This document shows, piece after piece, positions 7,772-17,044 of a stretch of 64,000 bases of DNA (position 1 is its first letter; the number at the start of each line of letters is the position of its first letter). Source of the DNA: Fusibacter paucivorans (lineage in GTDB: Bacteria; Bacillota; Clostridia; Peptostreptococcales; Acidaminobacteraceae); contig NZ_JAHBCL010000003.1 of NCBI RefSeq assembly GCF_018390735.1, forward strand, positions 1 to 64,000. The letters run 5' to 3'. Under the pieces are notes generated by a model, which was not told the DNA's origin, searched no databases, and saw only the letters and a program-made list of their open reading frames with translations. The position numbers and the translations under genes are program-made.

Positions 7772-8866
7772 TTACACCGTATCATTCGGCTTTTTACCAT
7801 CTCCTTCCAAATGCTGCCGCCTCAACTGCCCACAGGCAGCGTTGATATCGGATCCAAGTTCACGTCTAATGGTGGTGTTTATATTATATTTATCCATTAA
7901 TCGCTTCATAAACACATTTATTTTTGAATTTTGCGATGGAAAAAATTGATTTTCTTTTACAGCGTTCACCGGAATGAGATTAACATGAACGAGCATCCCT
8001 CTTAAACGCCTACCCAAGGCGTCAGCATGCGCCATTGTATCATTGACGCCATCAATCATCGCGTATTCAAAAGTAACGCGTCTATGCGTTTTTTCAATGT
8101 AATAGGCAACCGCACCCATCAGCGCATCAATATTATAGGCTTTCGTAACGGGCATGATTTCGCACCGTTCCGTATCAACGGCGTTATGAAGCGAAATCGC
8201 CAGTGTTATTTGGAGCTGTTCATCGGCAAGTTTCATAATTTGCGGTACCAGCCCACACGTCGAAAGTGTAATGGCGCGTCCTGAGAGATTAAGACCTTTC
8301 TCATCACAAGCCAACCGGATAAATTTCAGCGTCTCATCATAATTATCAAGCGGTTCACCGCTTCCCATGAGCACGATATTATTGATGTGTTCACCCGTAT
8401 GATTTTGCATAGCATAGATTTGTCCAAGCATTTCACCGGCGGTTACATTTCGAACACAGCCATCAACCGTCGAAGCGCAAAACGCACATTTCATATTGCA
8501 TCCGACCTGTGTGGACAAGCATGCGCTGTTGCCGTGCTTATACCGCATAAAGACGGATTCGACAATCTCACCATCGTAAAATGCATTGAGGAGCTTTACA
8601 GTACCATCCTGTGATGTCATCGCGCTGACAATCTTTACATTGTCAATGCGGTATTGCCGTTTCAGCTTCTCAATCAATTTTCCAGGCAGATTCCGCATAT
8701 CCTCGAATTGCGTTATCCCCTTTGCCAACCATATGTAGATCTGATCGGCGCGGTAAGCTTTTTCACCCATTGATAAAAGCGCTTCCCGCAATTCTGCCGC
8801 AGACAGCTGTCGAATATCTGCCAGCATGCATTCATCTTTGTTTTCATTTTGTTCTTTTTGTATCAT
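7772..8866 (-). CDS. rlmN: 23S rRNA (adenine2503-C2)/tRNA (A37) methyltransferase
   Basis: RlmN is a radical SAM methyltransferase that methylates C2 of A2503 in 23S rRNA and A37 in some tRNAs. The cluster cysteines are Cys123, Cys127 and Cys130 in CNMKCAFC. Family segments include MGSGEPLDN, LSTCGLVP, LAISLHNA, VNLIPVN and, near the C-terminus, LGSDINAACGQLR with the methyl-carrying cysteine. The length of 364 residues is slightly long because of an N-terminal extension (first ~13 residues). A GGAG lies 10 bases before the chosen ATG; Met14 is a less supported alternative. Confidence 0.95.
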   Translation of the reverse strand: MIQKEQNENKDECMLADIRQLSAAELREALLSMGEKAYRADQIYIWLAKGITQFEDMRNLPGKLIEKLKRQYRIDNVKIVSAMTSQDGTVKLLNAFYDGEIVESVFMRYKHGNSACLSTQVGCNMKCAFCASTVDGCVRNVTAGEMLGQIYAMQNHTGEHINNIVLMGSGEPLDNYDETLKFIRLACDEKGLNLSGRAITLSTCGLVPQIMKLADEQLQITLAISLHNAVDTERCEIMPVTKAYNIDALMGAVAYYIEKTHRRVTFEYAMIDGVNDTMAHADALGRRLRGMLVHVNLIPVNAVKENQFFPSQNSKINVFMKRLMDKYNINTTIRRELGSDINAACGQLRRQHLEGDGKKPNDTV

Positions 8867-8928
8867 ATTTTATGGACTCCATTTCATTGCCATTCGGCGA
8901 TGAGCGTATTATTCGCCATTCACAAGAC

Positions 8929-9891
8929 TTAATAGCCTCTTTCGAAGTTAACAATATTATAAAGTGACGTTCCCTCAATATAAGCCTTCATATTGCGATA
9001 AATAATATCGAAACGACGGTCATTTCGCTTCTCGGAAATCCATGAATTGTGCGGCGTAATATCGACTTGTTCAAACTGCCAGAACGGATGGTCTTCAGCA
9101 AGCGGCTCTGATTCCACAACATCCAGGGAAACCGATGCAAATTTTCCGAATTCTAAGTGCTTTATAAGTGCTTTCTCGTCAATAATGGCACCGCGTGCAA
9201 CATTGATGAGTACCGAATCATCCCGCATGGCCGTAAGCATGGCATCATTAAGCAGATGTGTCGTCTTTTCAGTATGCGGAATGGCGATGATGACAAAATC
9301 TGCAATTGTCAGCTGCGTTTCTAATGCCGAAATAGGATGCACTTCGTCAAAGCCCTCAACTGCGTGACCCGTTGTATTAACGCCGGCAATTACCATGTCA
9401 AAACCCGATAATCGCTTAACAGCCTCCTGTGCAATCGTGCCGGTTCCGATAAACAGCACGCGTCTTTCCGTGAGTTCCTTAACATGTGAGTTCATTTTCC
9501 AAATGCGTTCGTTTCGCTGCTTTTCTAATTTTCGGTTCAATTTATAGGCGCTTAGCATTTTATAGACAATCCATTCACCAATCGGAATGGAATAGCCGCC
9601 TCGATTATTGGCAACGGCAATTCCCCTAGCAGTCACTTCCTCGACGGGCACTTGGTCGACGCCAATACTCGAAAGCTGAATAAGCTTTAGGTTGGGAAAT
9701 TGGTCAAAATTTAAATAGTCAAAAGGATTATAGCAAATGAGGATCTCTGCATCTGAGTCCAGTTGCTCAAATCCTTCACTCTCACGATCCGTGTGATTGG
9801 ATTCAATCGCAAACTGCACCTCATAGCCAAGTGCTCTAATTTGATCCATCTTTTCTTTGCCATAATCAAAGGTGAAAATTGCCTTCTTCAT
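8929..9891 (-). CDS. D-isomer-specific 2-hydroxyacid dehydrogenase
   Basis: This 320-residue NAD(P)-dependent oxidoreductase of the phosphoglycerate/D-lactate/hydroxypyruvate reductase family is cytoplasmic. Its cofactor loop is FIGTGTIAQEA. The catalytic Arg is in NVARGAIIDE, the Glu in VVESEPL and the His in DITPHNSW. There is no C-terminal ACT domain, so it is probably not a regulated SerA. The start at 9891 (ATG) is placed 10 bases after GGAGG; a TTG two codons earlier is too close to it. The leader carries two hairpins and a palindrome, which suggests its own regulation. The substrate is not predictable. Confidence 0.85.
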   Translation of the reverse strand: MKKAIFTFDYGKEKMDQIRALGYEVQFAIESNHTDRESEGFEQLDSDAEILICYNPFDYLNFDQFPNLKLIQLSSIGVDQVPVEEVTARGIAVANNRGGYSIPIGEWIVYKMLSAYKLNRKLEKQRNERIWKMNSHVKELTERRVLFIGTGTIAQEAVKRLSGFDMVIAGVNTTGHAVEGFDEVHPISALETQLTIADFVIIAIPHTEKTTHLLNDAMLTAMRDDSVLINVARGAIIDEKALIKHLEFGKFASVSLDVVESEPLAEDHPFWQFEQVDITPHNSWISEKRNDRRFDIIYRNMKAYIEGTSLYNIVNFERGY

Positions 9892-9918
9892 TGTCAAAAT
9901 ACCTCCATAATAGTAAAA

Positions 9919-9937
9919 CCACTATGAAACATAGTGG
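9919..9937 (-). terminator. Terminator-like hairpin in the dehydrogenase leader
   Basis: An 8-bp perfect stem, CCACTATG with CATAGTGG, closes a three-base loop and is followed on the minus strand by TTTT. It ends about 25 bases before the ATG, so it could end upstream transcripts or act as an attenuator. Confidence 0.55.
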
Positions 9938-9941
9938 ATGC

Positions 9942-9953
9942 TGTCTATAGACA
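9942..9953. promoter_or_regulatory. 12-base palindrome, possible operator
   Basis: TGTCTATAGACA is a perfect inverted repeat without spacer, located between the two leader hairpins. It resembles operators of dimeric repressors such as GntR or TetR types, but no regulator gene is adjacent. Confidence 0.35.
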
Positions 9954-9993
9954 AAAGCACCTCGAAGCATTCCCTTAAAGCATGGTATTCAAA

Positions 9994-10038
9994 AACCTGC
10001 GCTCTTCACGTATCATGCATACGCTGTGATTGCAGGTT
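9994..10038 (-). terminator. Terminator-like long hairpin
   Basis: Outer arms AACCTGC (9994-10000) and GCAGGTT (10032-10038) enclose a partly paired inner section with a GTAT/ATAC stem. On the minus strand it is followed by a T-run. It may end the PilZ transcript or belong to the dehydrogenase leader. Confidence 0.5.
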
Positions 10039-10239
10039 CTTTTCATTATCTTTAAGTACTGCTGCGTCGGCTTATAGGCCGTCCGAAGTAATGCTGTTCC
10101 ATTTAATATGATTAAGCCATTGTTCAAGTCGATCTTTACCATTATATTCTTGCAGCTAAGCCATCAGCAAAATATTTAAAGTTCAAATCAATTTGTTCTA
10201 AACAATCACTAAGCTGGCGCGATTGCCAGTTGCTGCGAA

Positions 10240-10587
10240 TCAAGACTCGGATGCATCCGTTTCAAACTCATCAATATACAGTGATAAGATATCAGCAAGT
10301 CCCGTAAACTCACAGCCGTAGATAATCGCATCTTCCTGTTCTTCTTTACGAATAATCTTCAAGACACTATAGAACTGACGTCCATTGCCGAGGTCAATTT
10401 TCGCATTAAAGTAATACCCGAGCGGCAGCGATTCATGCGCTGTAAATCCAATGCCCCCCTTTGAAATATCAACGGCGTTAATCGGTATCTCCCGAGATTC
10501 TCTTATGACTTCCTGTTGATTGTATACCTCATCAATGGTCAACGTTGCGTTAAAAGGAAGTCTATGGGCTTTTCTACGATCCTTCAT
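10240..10587 (-). CDS. PilZ domain protein (probable c-di-GMP receptor)
   Basis: This 115-residue single-domain protein probably binds cyclic di-GMP. The two signature elements are present: RRKAHR (residues 4-9) as the RxxxR motif and DISKGGIGF as the DxSxxG motif, with the expected spacing. There is no partner domain, so it would act by binding another protein. AGGAG precedes the ATG. It lies 59 bases downstream of the RCC1 gene on the same strand. The target is unknown; motility or surface functions are typical for the family, and CheV is encoded in this window. Confidence 0.88.
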   Translation of the reverse strand: MKDRRKAHRLPFNATLTIDEVYNQQEVIRESREIPINAVDISKGGIGFTAHESLPLGYYFNAKIDLGNGRQFYSVLKIIRKEEQEDAIIYGCEFTGLADILSLYIDEFETDASES

Positions 10588-10646
10588 CTCACCACTCCTA
10601 TCGTATCATTTGCCTTTATTATACCCAATTTTGTCGAAACAAGCAA

Positions 10647-12302
10647 TTATGCATCGTGATGTCCTTCACGATAATCCGAAAAGTTTTCATACACTTTCCG
10701 CTTTTCATATCGTCCACCTGTATCGCTAATTGTGTACATCTCATTTTTGTTGTCAATCACATAACACTTTTTCCCACTGTTGCAGGCTGCTTTTATATAC
10801 TGGATGCCGGGAAGTTCTTCCGGTTCATAAATCGGTCTAACACCGGGCGCATTAAAATTCCCCCAAACGAATCCCTTGCCAATTGCCGTAACGGCCAACA
10901 CCAATGATTCTTTTGCATAAACAGTTGCGATCTCTTTTAGTTTCGGGATTTCCGTCGGAAAGAGCACCTCCGATTTGCCCTTCATGCCGAGCTGACCATA
11001 GGCGTTGTTTCCGGCACCGAACATGCGACCGCTCTCCGTTACGACCAGTGAAAACTTTTCACCTGCTGCAATTTGTGCTACATTCTTATAAAGCGTCACC
11101 ACTGGTTCTGTCAAATGTCCCTTATAGCCAATCCCCAGCTGTCCGTGTGTATTATCACCCCAGCCCATAACCGTGCCGTCATATTTCAGTGCCAGTCCAA
11201 AATTAGCGCCGAGTGCAATTTGTTTTATGCCTTCGACACCTTCTAAACGTACCGGCATCAATGCTTCTTTAACATCTTCCTTCATGATTTGGTTATCCAT
11301 GTTATCACCCCAAACATAGATATTGCCATTTAAATCAAGTGCGGCTGCAAATCGCTTGCCAGCGGCTACTTGCTTGATATTTTCAAGTCCCCATACAGCA
11401 TTTAGCGTCCGCTGCGAATTTTTATCCCCTGTTCCAAGCTCACCGCTCCGATTGGATCCCGCAGCACAAACGGTGCCATCATTCATTTTAAAAAGATTAA
11501 AATTTTCGCCGCAGGCAGCCTGTTCAACACCATCATAGAGATTGTTGTACCTGAGATCCGGTACAGCACTTAACGTACCAATCCCCAGCTGCCCAAATTC
11601 ATTTTTACCATAGGCCAGCGTACGACCGCTTTTAAAAATATAGAAAAATGATCCCGCATAACCTTCTATCCCGCGAATCCCCTGTTCTTCTGTAACGCGT
11701 ATCTCTCTTGAAAATTCTTCAGACCAGTTGCCGTTTTTATCTTTAATCTTCAGCTTAATCGTATAAGTGCCGGGACTTCGAAATGTTATTTGGCGATTCT
11801 CCCATTTTTTTTCAACAATTTCATTGTCTTCAGCAATACAGCCGGTTGTATCGTAATGGAGCACTGTCATGGTGTTGATTTTCGTATCGGGTCTGATATT
11901 GAAATGAGCAATCGGTCTAATTTTACTGATATCGTTTTTACGTTGAAGGGTTAAATAGACAAAAGCACCGTTAATGTAGCTGTCGCCGCCGATTTCATTG
12001 ATCAGCCGCTGTGCTTCATCTTCCGGCATATTATTGATAATCAAAAACTTGCCATCCAGCGAAAGCGCATACCGGCGCAAGGGCAACGAGTCATACTGTG
12101 ATAAATATGGCTCAAGCCGCTTGATATCTTTCGCGTACTCTTCATTTTCTTCACGGTACTGTATTGCCGCTTCCAGAAATTTTTCATAGTCACCATAGGC
12201 ATCAATCGGCTCAGTTTGTGACTTTTGCTCATTTAAGAAATAGGCGACCGTTCCGGCAATGGAACCGATTGTGATCAATATTCCGAAAATATTCACCCTC
12301 AT
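10647..12302 (-). CDS. Membrane-anchored RCC1-repeat protein with PKD-like domain
   Basis: This 551-residue protein has one N-terminal membrane segment (about residues 4-21), a charged helical stretch (about 35-75), a middle domain with FRSPGTYTIKLKIKDKNGNW that looks PKD-like (about 170-205), and then at least five RCC1-type propeller repeats. Repeat signatures include GKNEFGQLGIG, GSNRSGELGTG, GDNTHGQLGIG and GNNAYGQLGM, each preceded by a segment like AAGEKFSLVV. The propeller should face outside the cell and bind a protein or ligand. GGAG is very close to the ATG; a GTG two codons later is possible. It precedes PilZ and follows folD in the same direction. No enzymatic motif is seen. Confidence 0.85.
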   Translation of the reverse strand: MRVNIFGILITIGSIAGTVAYFLNEQKSQTEPIDAYGDYEKFLEAAIQYREENEEYAKDIKRLEPYLSQYDSLPLRRYALSLDGKFLIINNMPEDEAQRLINEIGGDSYINGAFVYLTLQRKNDISKIRPIAHFNIRPDTKINTMTVLHYDTTGCIAEDNEIVEKKWENRQITFRSPGTYTIKLKIKDKNGNWSEEFSREIRVTEEQGIRGIEGYAGSFFYIFKSGRTLAYGKNEFGQLGIGTLSAVPDLRYNNLYDGVEQAACGENFNLFKMNDGTVCAAGSNRSGELGTGDKNSQRTLNAVWGLENIKQVAAGKRFAAALDLNGNIYVWGDNMDNQIMKEDVKEALMPVRLEGVEGIKQIALGANFGLALKYDGTVMGWGDNTHGQLGIGYKGHLTEPVVTLYKNVAQIAAGEKFSLVVTESGRMFGAGNNAYGQLGMKGKSEVLFPTEIPKLKEIATVYAKESLVLAVTAIGKGFVWGNFNAPGVRPIYEPEELPGIQYIKAACNSGKKCYVIDNKNEMYTISDTGGRYEKRKVYENFSDYREGHHDA

Positions 12303-12323
12303 ACTCCTTCTACAGCCTCTCTG

Positions 12324-13139
12324 TTAACCATTCATCAGAGCATTATTCAATAAGACGGCATTGGTAACCGGTCCTACACCACCCGGAACCGGTGTAATCA
12401 TGTTAACGTAATCTTTTAATGCTTCAAAATCAGCATCGCCAACGAGCTTGCCATTTAACATATTGGTCCCCACATCAATGACAATACTCGCTTCTGTCAC
12501 CATATCTTTCGTGAGAAAATTCGGAACTCCTACTGCGACAACAACAATATCAGCACGTTTTGTATGCGATGCAAGCGCTTTAGTCTTGGAATGACACATC
12601 GTCACCGTTGCATTTTGCTCAAGCAGCATCATTGAAAGCGGTTTGCCGACGATATTGCTTCTGCCGATGACCACAACATCTTTTCCCTTTAAATCAATGC
12701 CCGTTTTAGCCAATATATGCATGACCGCTGATGGCGTACAAGGTCTGATGCCTCGTTCGCCTTTAAATAAATGTCCTGCATTGAGGGGATGAAAGCCGTC
12801 TAAGTCCTTTTCCGGTACAATCGCATCCAGCACTTTTGAAGCATCAATATGAGCCGGAAGCGGCAGCTGGACTAGGATCCCTTTAATTTGTGTCTCATTG
12901 TTCTTTTCATCAATCACTTTTAAAAGTGATTCCAAAGTTGTCTCTAATGGCAGCGATACGATCTCATAATCAAATGCAACAGCTTTGCAAGTCTTTTCCA
13001 GCATTTTTAAATAAGATAGCGAAGAAGGGTGTTCTCCGAGGATAATGGCTGAGACTTTTGGCTTTACAGCCATCGCTTGAACGCGTTCCCTGATTTCCTG
13101 CTTCAATGCATTCGCAATTTGCTTGCCATCAATAATCAT
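12324..13139 (-). CDS. folD: Methylenetetrahydrofolate dehydrogenase/cyclohydrolase
   Basis: FolD interconverts 5,10-methylene-THF and 10-formyl-THF through methenyl-THF in one-carbon metabolism. Typical segments are SYLKMLEKTCKAV with the catalytic Lys region, GILVQLPLPAHID, EKDLDGFHPLNAG, RPCTPSAVMHIL, VVIGRSNIVGKPLSMMLL and TPVPGGVGPVTNAVLLNN. The start at 13139 (MIIDGKQIA) is chosen because GAAGGAG lies before it and because an upstream extension would run into the pot operon terminator. The resulting 271 residues are slightly shorter than the usual 280-290. It lies 21 bases upstream of the RCC1 gene. Confidence 0.95.
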   Translation of the reverse strand: MIIDGKQIANALKQEIRERVQAMAVKPKVSAIILGEHPSSLSYLKMLEKTCKAVAFDYEIVSLPLETTLESLLKVIDEKNNETQIKGILVQLPLPAHIDASKVLDAIVPEKDLDGFHPLNAGHLFKGERGIRPCTPSAVMHILAKTGIDLKGKDVVVIGRSNIVGKPLSMMLLEQNATVTMCHSKTKALASHTKRADIVVVAVGVPNFLTKDMVTEASIVIDVGTNMLNGKLVGDADFEALKDYVNMITPVPGGVGPVTNAVLLNNALMNG

Positions 13140-13169
13140 CCTATGCTCCTTCTGCGTAATGAACGGTTG

Positions 13170-13197
13170 AAAAAGCCCACTGAACCATGGGCTTTTT
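13170..13197 (-). terminator. Terminator of the potABCD operon
   Basis: A 10-bp perfect stem (13170-13179 with 13188-13197) with AAAAAGCCCA arms is followed by a T-run on the minus strand. It lies about 70 bases after the potD stop and 30 bases before folD. Confidence 0.85.
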
Positions 13198-13265
13198 ATT
13201 TTACAATACATTTCAAGATGGTTTTATTATACCATCAAATATTCACTGACTCTAGTGCTCAAATC

Positions 13266-14303
13266 CTAATTTGCTTTGATTTCAGTCCACACGCGATCGT
13301 ATTCGCTGATAAAGTCGCCAGGATCTAAAAACACTTCAAAATTTTCAAGCAGCGCTTTGTCCGGATAGGCATATGTCGTTCCCATCAACGCCGGATCCAG
13401 CAGTTTCATCGTTTCAGTATTACACGTCGCATACCCAACGTAATCAGCATTTAAAAAGCCAATATCGCCTCTGCAAAGGAAGTCAATGAACTGATGTGCT
13501 TCTGCCACATGCTCGGAACCCTTTGGAATGACAATATTGTCAAACCACTTATTCGAACCTTCTTTTGGCAGTGCATATTTAAAATAATCGTATTCCTGAA
13601 TGACCGTGCTGGCTTCACCTGACCAAACAAGCGCCATCGCCGCTTCTCCACTGATGAGCATATCTTTTACATTGTCACCGACGTAGGCAAGCACTAAAGG
13701 TTTTTGCGCTACCAATAAAGCTTTTGCTTCTTCGAGTTCAGCGACACTTTTGGTATTCATAGAATACCCAAGTTTTTTGAGTGCTACCATAATCGAATCA
13801 CGCTGTGAATCCACCATGGTGAACATCCCCGCATATTTTGGATCCCATAGCGCATCCCAAGAATCAATTTCTTCTTCAATCAGATCGGTATTGTAAATAA
13901 TCCCAACTGTTCCCCAGAAATAAGGGATGGAATACTGATTTTGCGGATCAAACGCCAAGTCCTTAAACTGATCATCAATGTTGGCGAAATTTGGAATGCT
14001 TTCGAGATCCAGCGGTTCCAACATCTCTTCTTTAATCATCTTTTCAATCATATAGTCAGATGGAATGGCGATATCGTAATTACTGCCGCCATTTTTGATT
14101 TTCGTATACATTTCTTCATTGGTTGCATACGTTTCATAATTAATTTTGATCCCTGTTTCTTCCTCAAAGGTATCAAAGATGCTCTCATCAATATAATCGC
14201 CCCAGTTGTAAACGTTTAGAACGACTTGGTCATCCTTTTTACAGCCGCTGACACTCATGATGAGTACCATGAGCAATAAGCCGATTAACCATTTTTTCTT
14301 CAT
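13266..14303 (-). CDS. potD: Spermidine/putrescine-binding lipoprotein
   Basis: PotD is the extracellular substrate-binding protein of the polyamine ABC importer. A lipoprotein signal peptide ends at Cys21 (MSVSGCKKDD). Family segments include LNVYNWGDYIDESIFDTFEE, IAIPSDYMIEKM, SIPYFWGTVGIIYN, MALVWSGEAS and FIDFLCRG. The length of 345 residues is normal. It is the last gene of the operon, 83 bases after potC, and is followed by a strong terminator. Specificity for spermidine over putrescine cannot be told from sequence alone. Confidence 0.93.
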   Translation of the reverse strand: MKKKWLIGLLLMVLIMSVSGCKKDDQVVLNVYNWGDYIDESIFDTFEEETGIKINYETYATNEEMYTKIKNGGSNYDIAIPSDYMIEKMIKEEMLEPLDLESIPNFANIDDQFKDLAFDPQNQYSIPYFWGTVGIIYNTDLIEEEIDSWDALWDPKYAGMFTMVDSQRDSIMVALKKLGYSMNTKSVAELEEAKALLVAQKPLVLAYVGDNVKDMLISGEAAMALVWSGEASTVIQEYDYFKYALPKEGSNKWFDNIVIPKGSEHVAEAHQFIDFLCRGDIGFLNADYVGYATCNTETMKLLDPALMGTTYAYPDKALLENFEVFLDPGDFISEYDRVWTEIKAN

Positions 14304-14386
14304 ATTCTAATCCCCCTGTCAAACTCAATTTTATATTCATTCAGCACTCGCATTTCTTTGCTGCGGCGCAACTGTTTCTCTGCTGA

Positions 14387-15163
14387 TTACAATTCTTCTA
14401 TATTGCTGGAACGCTTGTTAATGGCGAGCAACAAGATGAGAATCGTTAAAAACATCAATGTTGAAAGTGCATTTATTTCCGGTTTTATCCCTCTTCTGGC
14501 CATGGAATAAATGGCAATAGAAAGATTGGTAACCCCATTGCCGGCAGTGAAAAAACTAATGACAAAATCGTCAATTGAAAGCGTAAACGCAATCAGCGCA
14601 CCGGAAATAATGCCCGGACTAATCTCCGGTAAAATCACTTTTTTAAAAGCCATCCACGGCGTTGCACCGAGATCCATTGCCGCTTCCAGCACATCTGCCG
14701 GCATCTGTTTCATTTTCGGCAGCACGGACAAAATCACATAGGGAATACAAAATGTCATGTGCGCCAACAGCATCGTAATAAAGCCGCGCTCCAGTCCCAT
14801 CCAGAGAAAGAGCGTCATCAGCGAAATGCCTGTGACAATATCGGGATTCAAAATTGGAATCGAGTTGATATTCATCATCAGTTTTTGTCGCCATTGCTTT
14901 GCATAGTGAATACCAAAGGCTGCAAAGGTGCCAATCACGGTGGCAAGCAAAGAAGCAATAACCGCAATCAAAATGGTGTAGTACAGCGATTTCATAATAT
15001 AGTCGTTTTCAAGCAGCGTCCGGTACCATTTAAAGGTAAAACCTTCCCACTTTGCCGTTGACTTCGCATCATTAAATGAAAAGACGACCAGTACGGCAAT
15101 CGGTGCATATAGAAAAATGAAAATCAATCCAGCGTAAATGCGCTTTAACCATTTCATCACCAT
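14387..15163 (-). CDS. potC: Polyamine ABC transporter permease
   Basis: PotC is one of two inner membrane permeases of the polyamine importer, with about six membrane spans over 258 residues. The EAA loop that touches the ATPase is seen as EAAMDLGATPWMAFKKVILP. The start at 15163 overlaps the end of potB by 7 bases, and the ribosome site GGAGGT is formed by the last potB codons, so translation is coupled. The neighbours fix the assignment as the second permease. Confidence 0.93.
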   Translation of the reverse strand: MVMKWLKRIYAGLIFIFLYAPIAVLVVFSFNDAKSTAKWEGFTFKWYRTLLENDYIMKSLYYTILIAVIASLLATVIGTFAAFGIHYAKQWRQKLMMNINSIPILNPDIVTGISLMTLFLWMGLERGFITMLLAHMTFCIPYVILSVLPKMKQMPADVLEAAMDLGATPWMAFKKVILPEISPGIISGALIAFTLSIDDFVISFFTAGNGVTNLSIAIYSMARRGIKPEINALSTLMFLTILILLLAINKRSSNIEEL

Positions 15164-15987
15164 ATATTGCCACCTCCTTGTTCAATCCCATTCTGTCCCA
15201 GGCGATTCATAATCGACATGGTAATGAGAATCATCACCATGAGCAACATGGATATCGCTGAACCAAAGTGCCAGTCGTTAACCACGAGAAACTGCTGCTG
15301 GATGAGATTGCCCACTAGCATATACTGTCCGCCATACAGGAGATCTGAGATGACGAAAGTGCTGACTGCCGGCATAAATACCATAGAAACACCAGACAAT
15401 ACCCCCGGCAATGAGAGTGGAAAAGTCACTTTTAGGAAGACAGTACCCCGGTTGGCACCCAAGTCTTCAGCCGCTTCAATCAGTGCATTGTCCATTTTTG
15501 TCAAGACTGTATAAATCGGCAGCACCATAAAGGGCAGAAAATTATACACCATGCCCAATAACACGGCGCCCTCTGAATAGAGAAACGTCATTTGCGGCAG
15601 CCCAAATAAACTCAAAAGCTGATTCAAGATGCCATTCTTATTGAGAATAGTCATCCACGCATAGGTTCTGAGCAGAAAGTTCATCCACATGGGGACGACG
15701 AGCAGCATCACTGCAATCGTTCTGTATTTTAAATGCATTTTTGCTAAAATCATCGCCATCGGGTATCCAATTGCCAAACAAATCAGGGTCGCCTCTACAG
15801 CAATTTTCACGGATCTTGCCAGTACTTTTAAATAGACAGGCTCCATAAATCGCCTGTAATTTTCAAGTGAAAACCGAAAGGTATCTCCCGGCACCGAAAG
15901 ACTAAACACAATGATCAGCATAATCGGTACAACGATAAAAATAAGGCTCCACAGCCAATAAGGGCCGGATGAAATTTTCTTTAGCAT
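15157..15987 (-). CDS. potB: Polyamine ABC transporter permease
   Basis: PotB is the first permease of the polyamine importer, 276 residues, with about six membrane spans. The EAA loop reads EAAEDLGANRGTVFLKVTFP. The segment PMWMNFLLRTYAWM is typical of PotB. Its ATG follows the potA stop with no gap (TAGATG) and the ribosome site lies in the last potA codons. Confidence 0.93.
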   Translation of the reverse strand: MLKKISSGPYWLWSLIFIVVPIMLIIVFSLSVPGDTFRFSLENYRRFMEPVYLKVLARSVKIAVEATLICLAIGYPMAMILAKMHLKYRTIAVMLLVVPMWMNFLLRTYAWMTILNKNGILNQLLSLFGLPQMTFLYSEGAVLLGMVYNFLPFMVLPIYTVLTKMDNALIEAAEDLGANRGTVFLKVTFPLSLPGVLSGVSMVFMPAVSTFVISDLLYGGQYMLVGNLIQQQFLVVNDWHFGSAISMLLMVMILITMSIMNRLGQNGIEQGGGNIW

Positions 15988-17028
15988 CTATCCCTCCTTA
16001 TGCATAATGTGAATATCATTCGGCAGAACGGATAAGCCAACCATTGCCCCTTCCGGTGCCATCAAAGTATTGTGCACCATCCAAGTACGCGGGCCTTCTT
16101 GGATCAGCATCTCATAGTGGACGCCTTTAAAGACAACTGACGTCACTTCGCCTGTGAGCACACCGGCCTCAGGTTCCGATAGCGTCACATCTTCGGGCCG
16201 AATGACGACATCGACTGATTCGTTTGTCTGAAATCCGCTGTCGACACACTCAAATTCACGATTGGCAAAAAGTACTCGGCAATCCGATGGCATCGTGCCG
16301 TCAAAAATATTACTCTCTCCAATAAAATCAGCCACAAAGGCATTTTCGGGCTCATTATAAATATCAATCGGCGAACCCGTCTGCTGAATTTCGCCCTGAT
16401 TCATAATGATAATCTTATCTGACATTGTCAGCGCTTCCTCCTGATCATGCGTTACATAAATAAACGTAATACCGAGCTCGCGCTGCATATTTTTCAATTC
16501 AATCTGCATTTCTTTTCGAAGCTTGAGATCCAGCGCCCCCAAGGGCTCGTCGAGCAGCAGCACCTTCGGTTCATTGACCAGTGCTCGGGCAATGGCAATT
16601 CGCTGCTGCTGACCGCCTGAAAGCGAGTGCACTTTGCGCTTTTCGAATCCCTTGAGATTAACGAGTTCAAGCATCCGTGCCACACGCTTTTCAATTTCTT
16701 TTTCATTCAGCTTTTTAATGCGCAGTCCAAAAGCAATATTCTCATAGATATTGAGGTGTGGAAAAAGCGCATATTTTTGAAAGACCGTGTTGATCGCACG
16801 CTTATACGGCGGTATATTGGTAATGTCCAACCCCTCAAAAAAGATGTGTCCGGCAGTGGGCTGTTCAAACCCCGCAATCATTCTAAGCGTTGTCGTCTTA
16901 CCGCATCCGCTCGGTCCCAATATGGTAAGAAATTGATTCTTTTTGACCCAAAAGTCGATGTCTTTTACAACGGCAACGCCGTTATAAACCTTCGATACAT
17001 TGATTCCGTTGACAATCCTATCCATCAT
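15988..17028 (-). CDS. potA: Polyamine ABC transporter ATP-binding protein
   Basis: PotA is the ATPase that drives polyamine uptake. Walker A is GPSGCGKTT (about residues 39-47), the Q-loop lies in [12 protein letters not shown], the ABC signature is [15 protein letters not shown], Walker B is [12 protein letters not shown] and the switch His is in YVTHDQEEA. The C-terminal ~100 residues form the TOBE regulatory domain ([13 protein letters not shown]). The length of 346 residues is normal. It starts 16 bases after the XRE-cupin regulator stop. Confidence 0.95.
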   Translation of the reverse strand: MMDRIVNGINVSKVYNGVAVVKDIDFWVKKNQFLTILGPSGCGKTTTLRMIAGFEQPTAGHIFFEGLDITNIPPYKRAINTVFQKYALFPHLNIYENIAFGLRIKKLNEKEIEKRVARMLELVNLKGFEKRKVHSLSGGQQQRIAIARALVNEPKVLLLDEPLGALDLKLRKEMQIELKNMQRELGITFIYVTHDQEEALTMSDKIIIMNQGEIQQTGSPIDIYNEPENAFVADFIGESNIFDGTMPSDCRVLFANREFECVDSGFQTNESVDVVIRPEDVTLSEPEAGVLTGEVTSVVFKGVHYEMLIQEGPRTWMVHNTLMAPEGAMVGLSVLPNDIHIMHKEG

Positions 17029-17044
17029 TTGAGCCTCCAGTTAC

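Larger units (their letters stand above)
9892..10239. other. Non-coding leader region upstream of the 2-hydroxyacid dehydrogenase gene
   Basis: This 348-base gap holds, read on the minus strand, a hairpin with a U-run (9994-10038), a 12-base perfect palindrome (9942-9953) and a second hairpin with a U-run (9919-9937) just before the ribosome site. A small hairpin next to the PilZ stop (10214-10229) may end that transcript. No known riboswitch class was recognised; T-box and c-di-GMP motifs were looked for and not seen. Confidence 0.6.

Noticed and set aside
9975-10142. A 55-codon minus-strand open frame in the dehydrogenase leader (ATG at 10142)
   Set aside because: No ribosome binding site, no recognisable protein sequence, and it runs through a hairpin that explains the region better.
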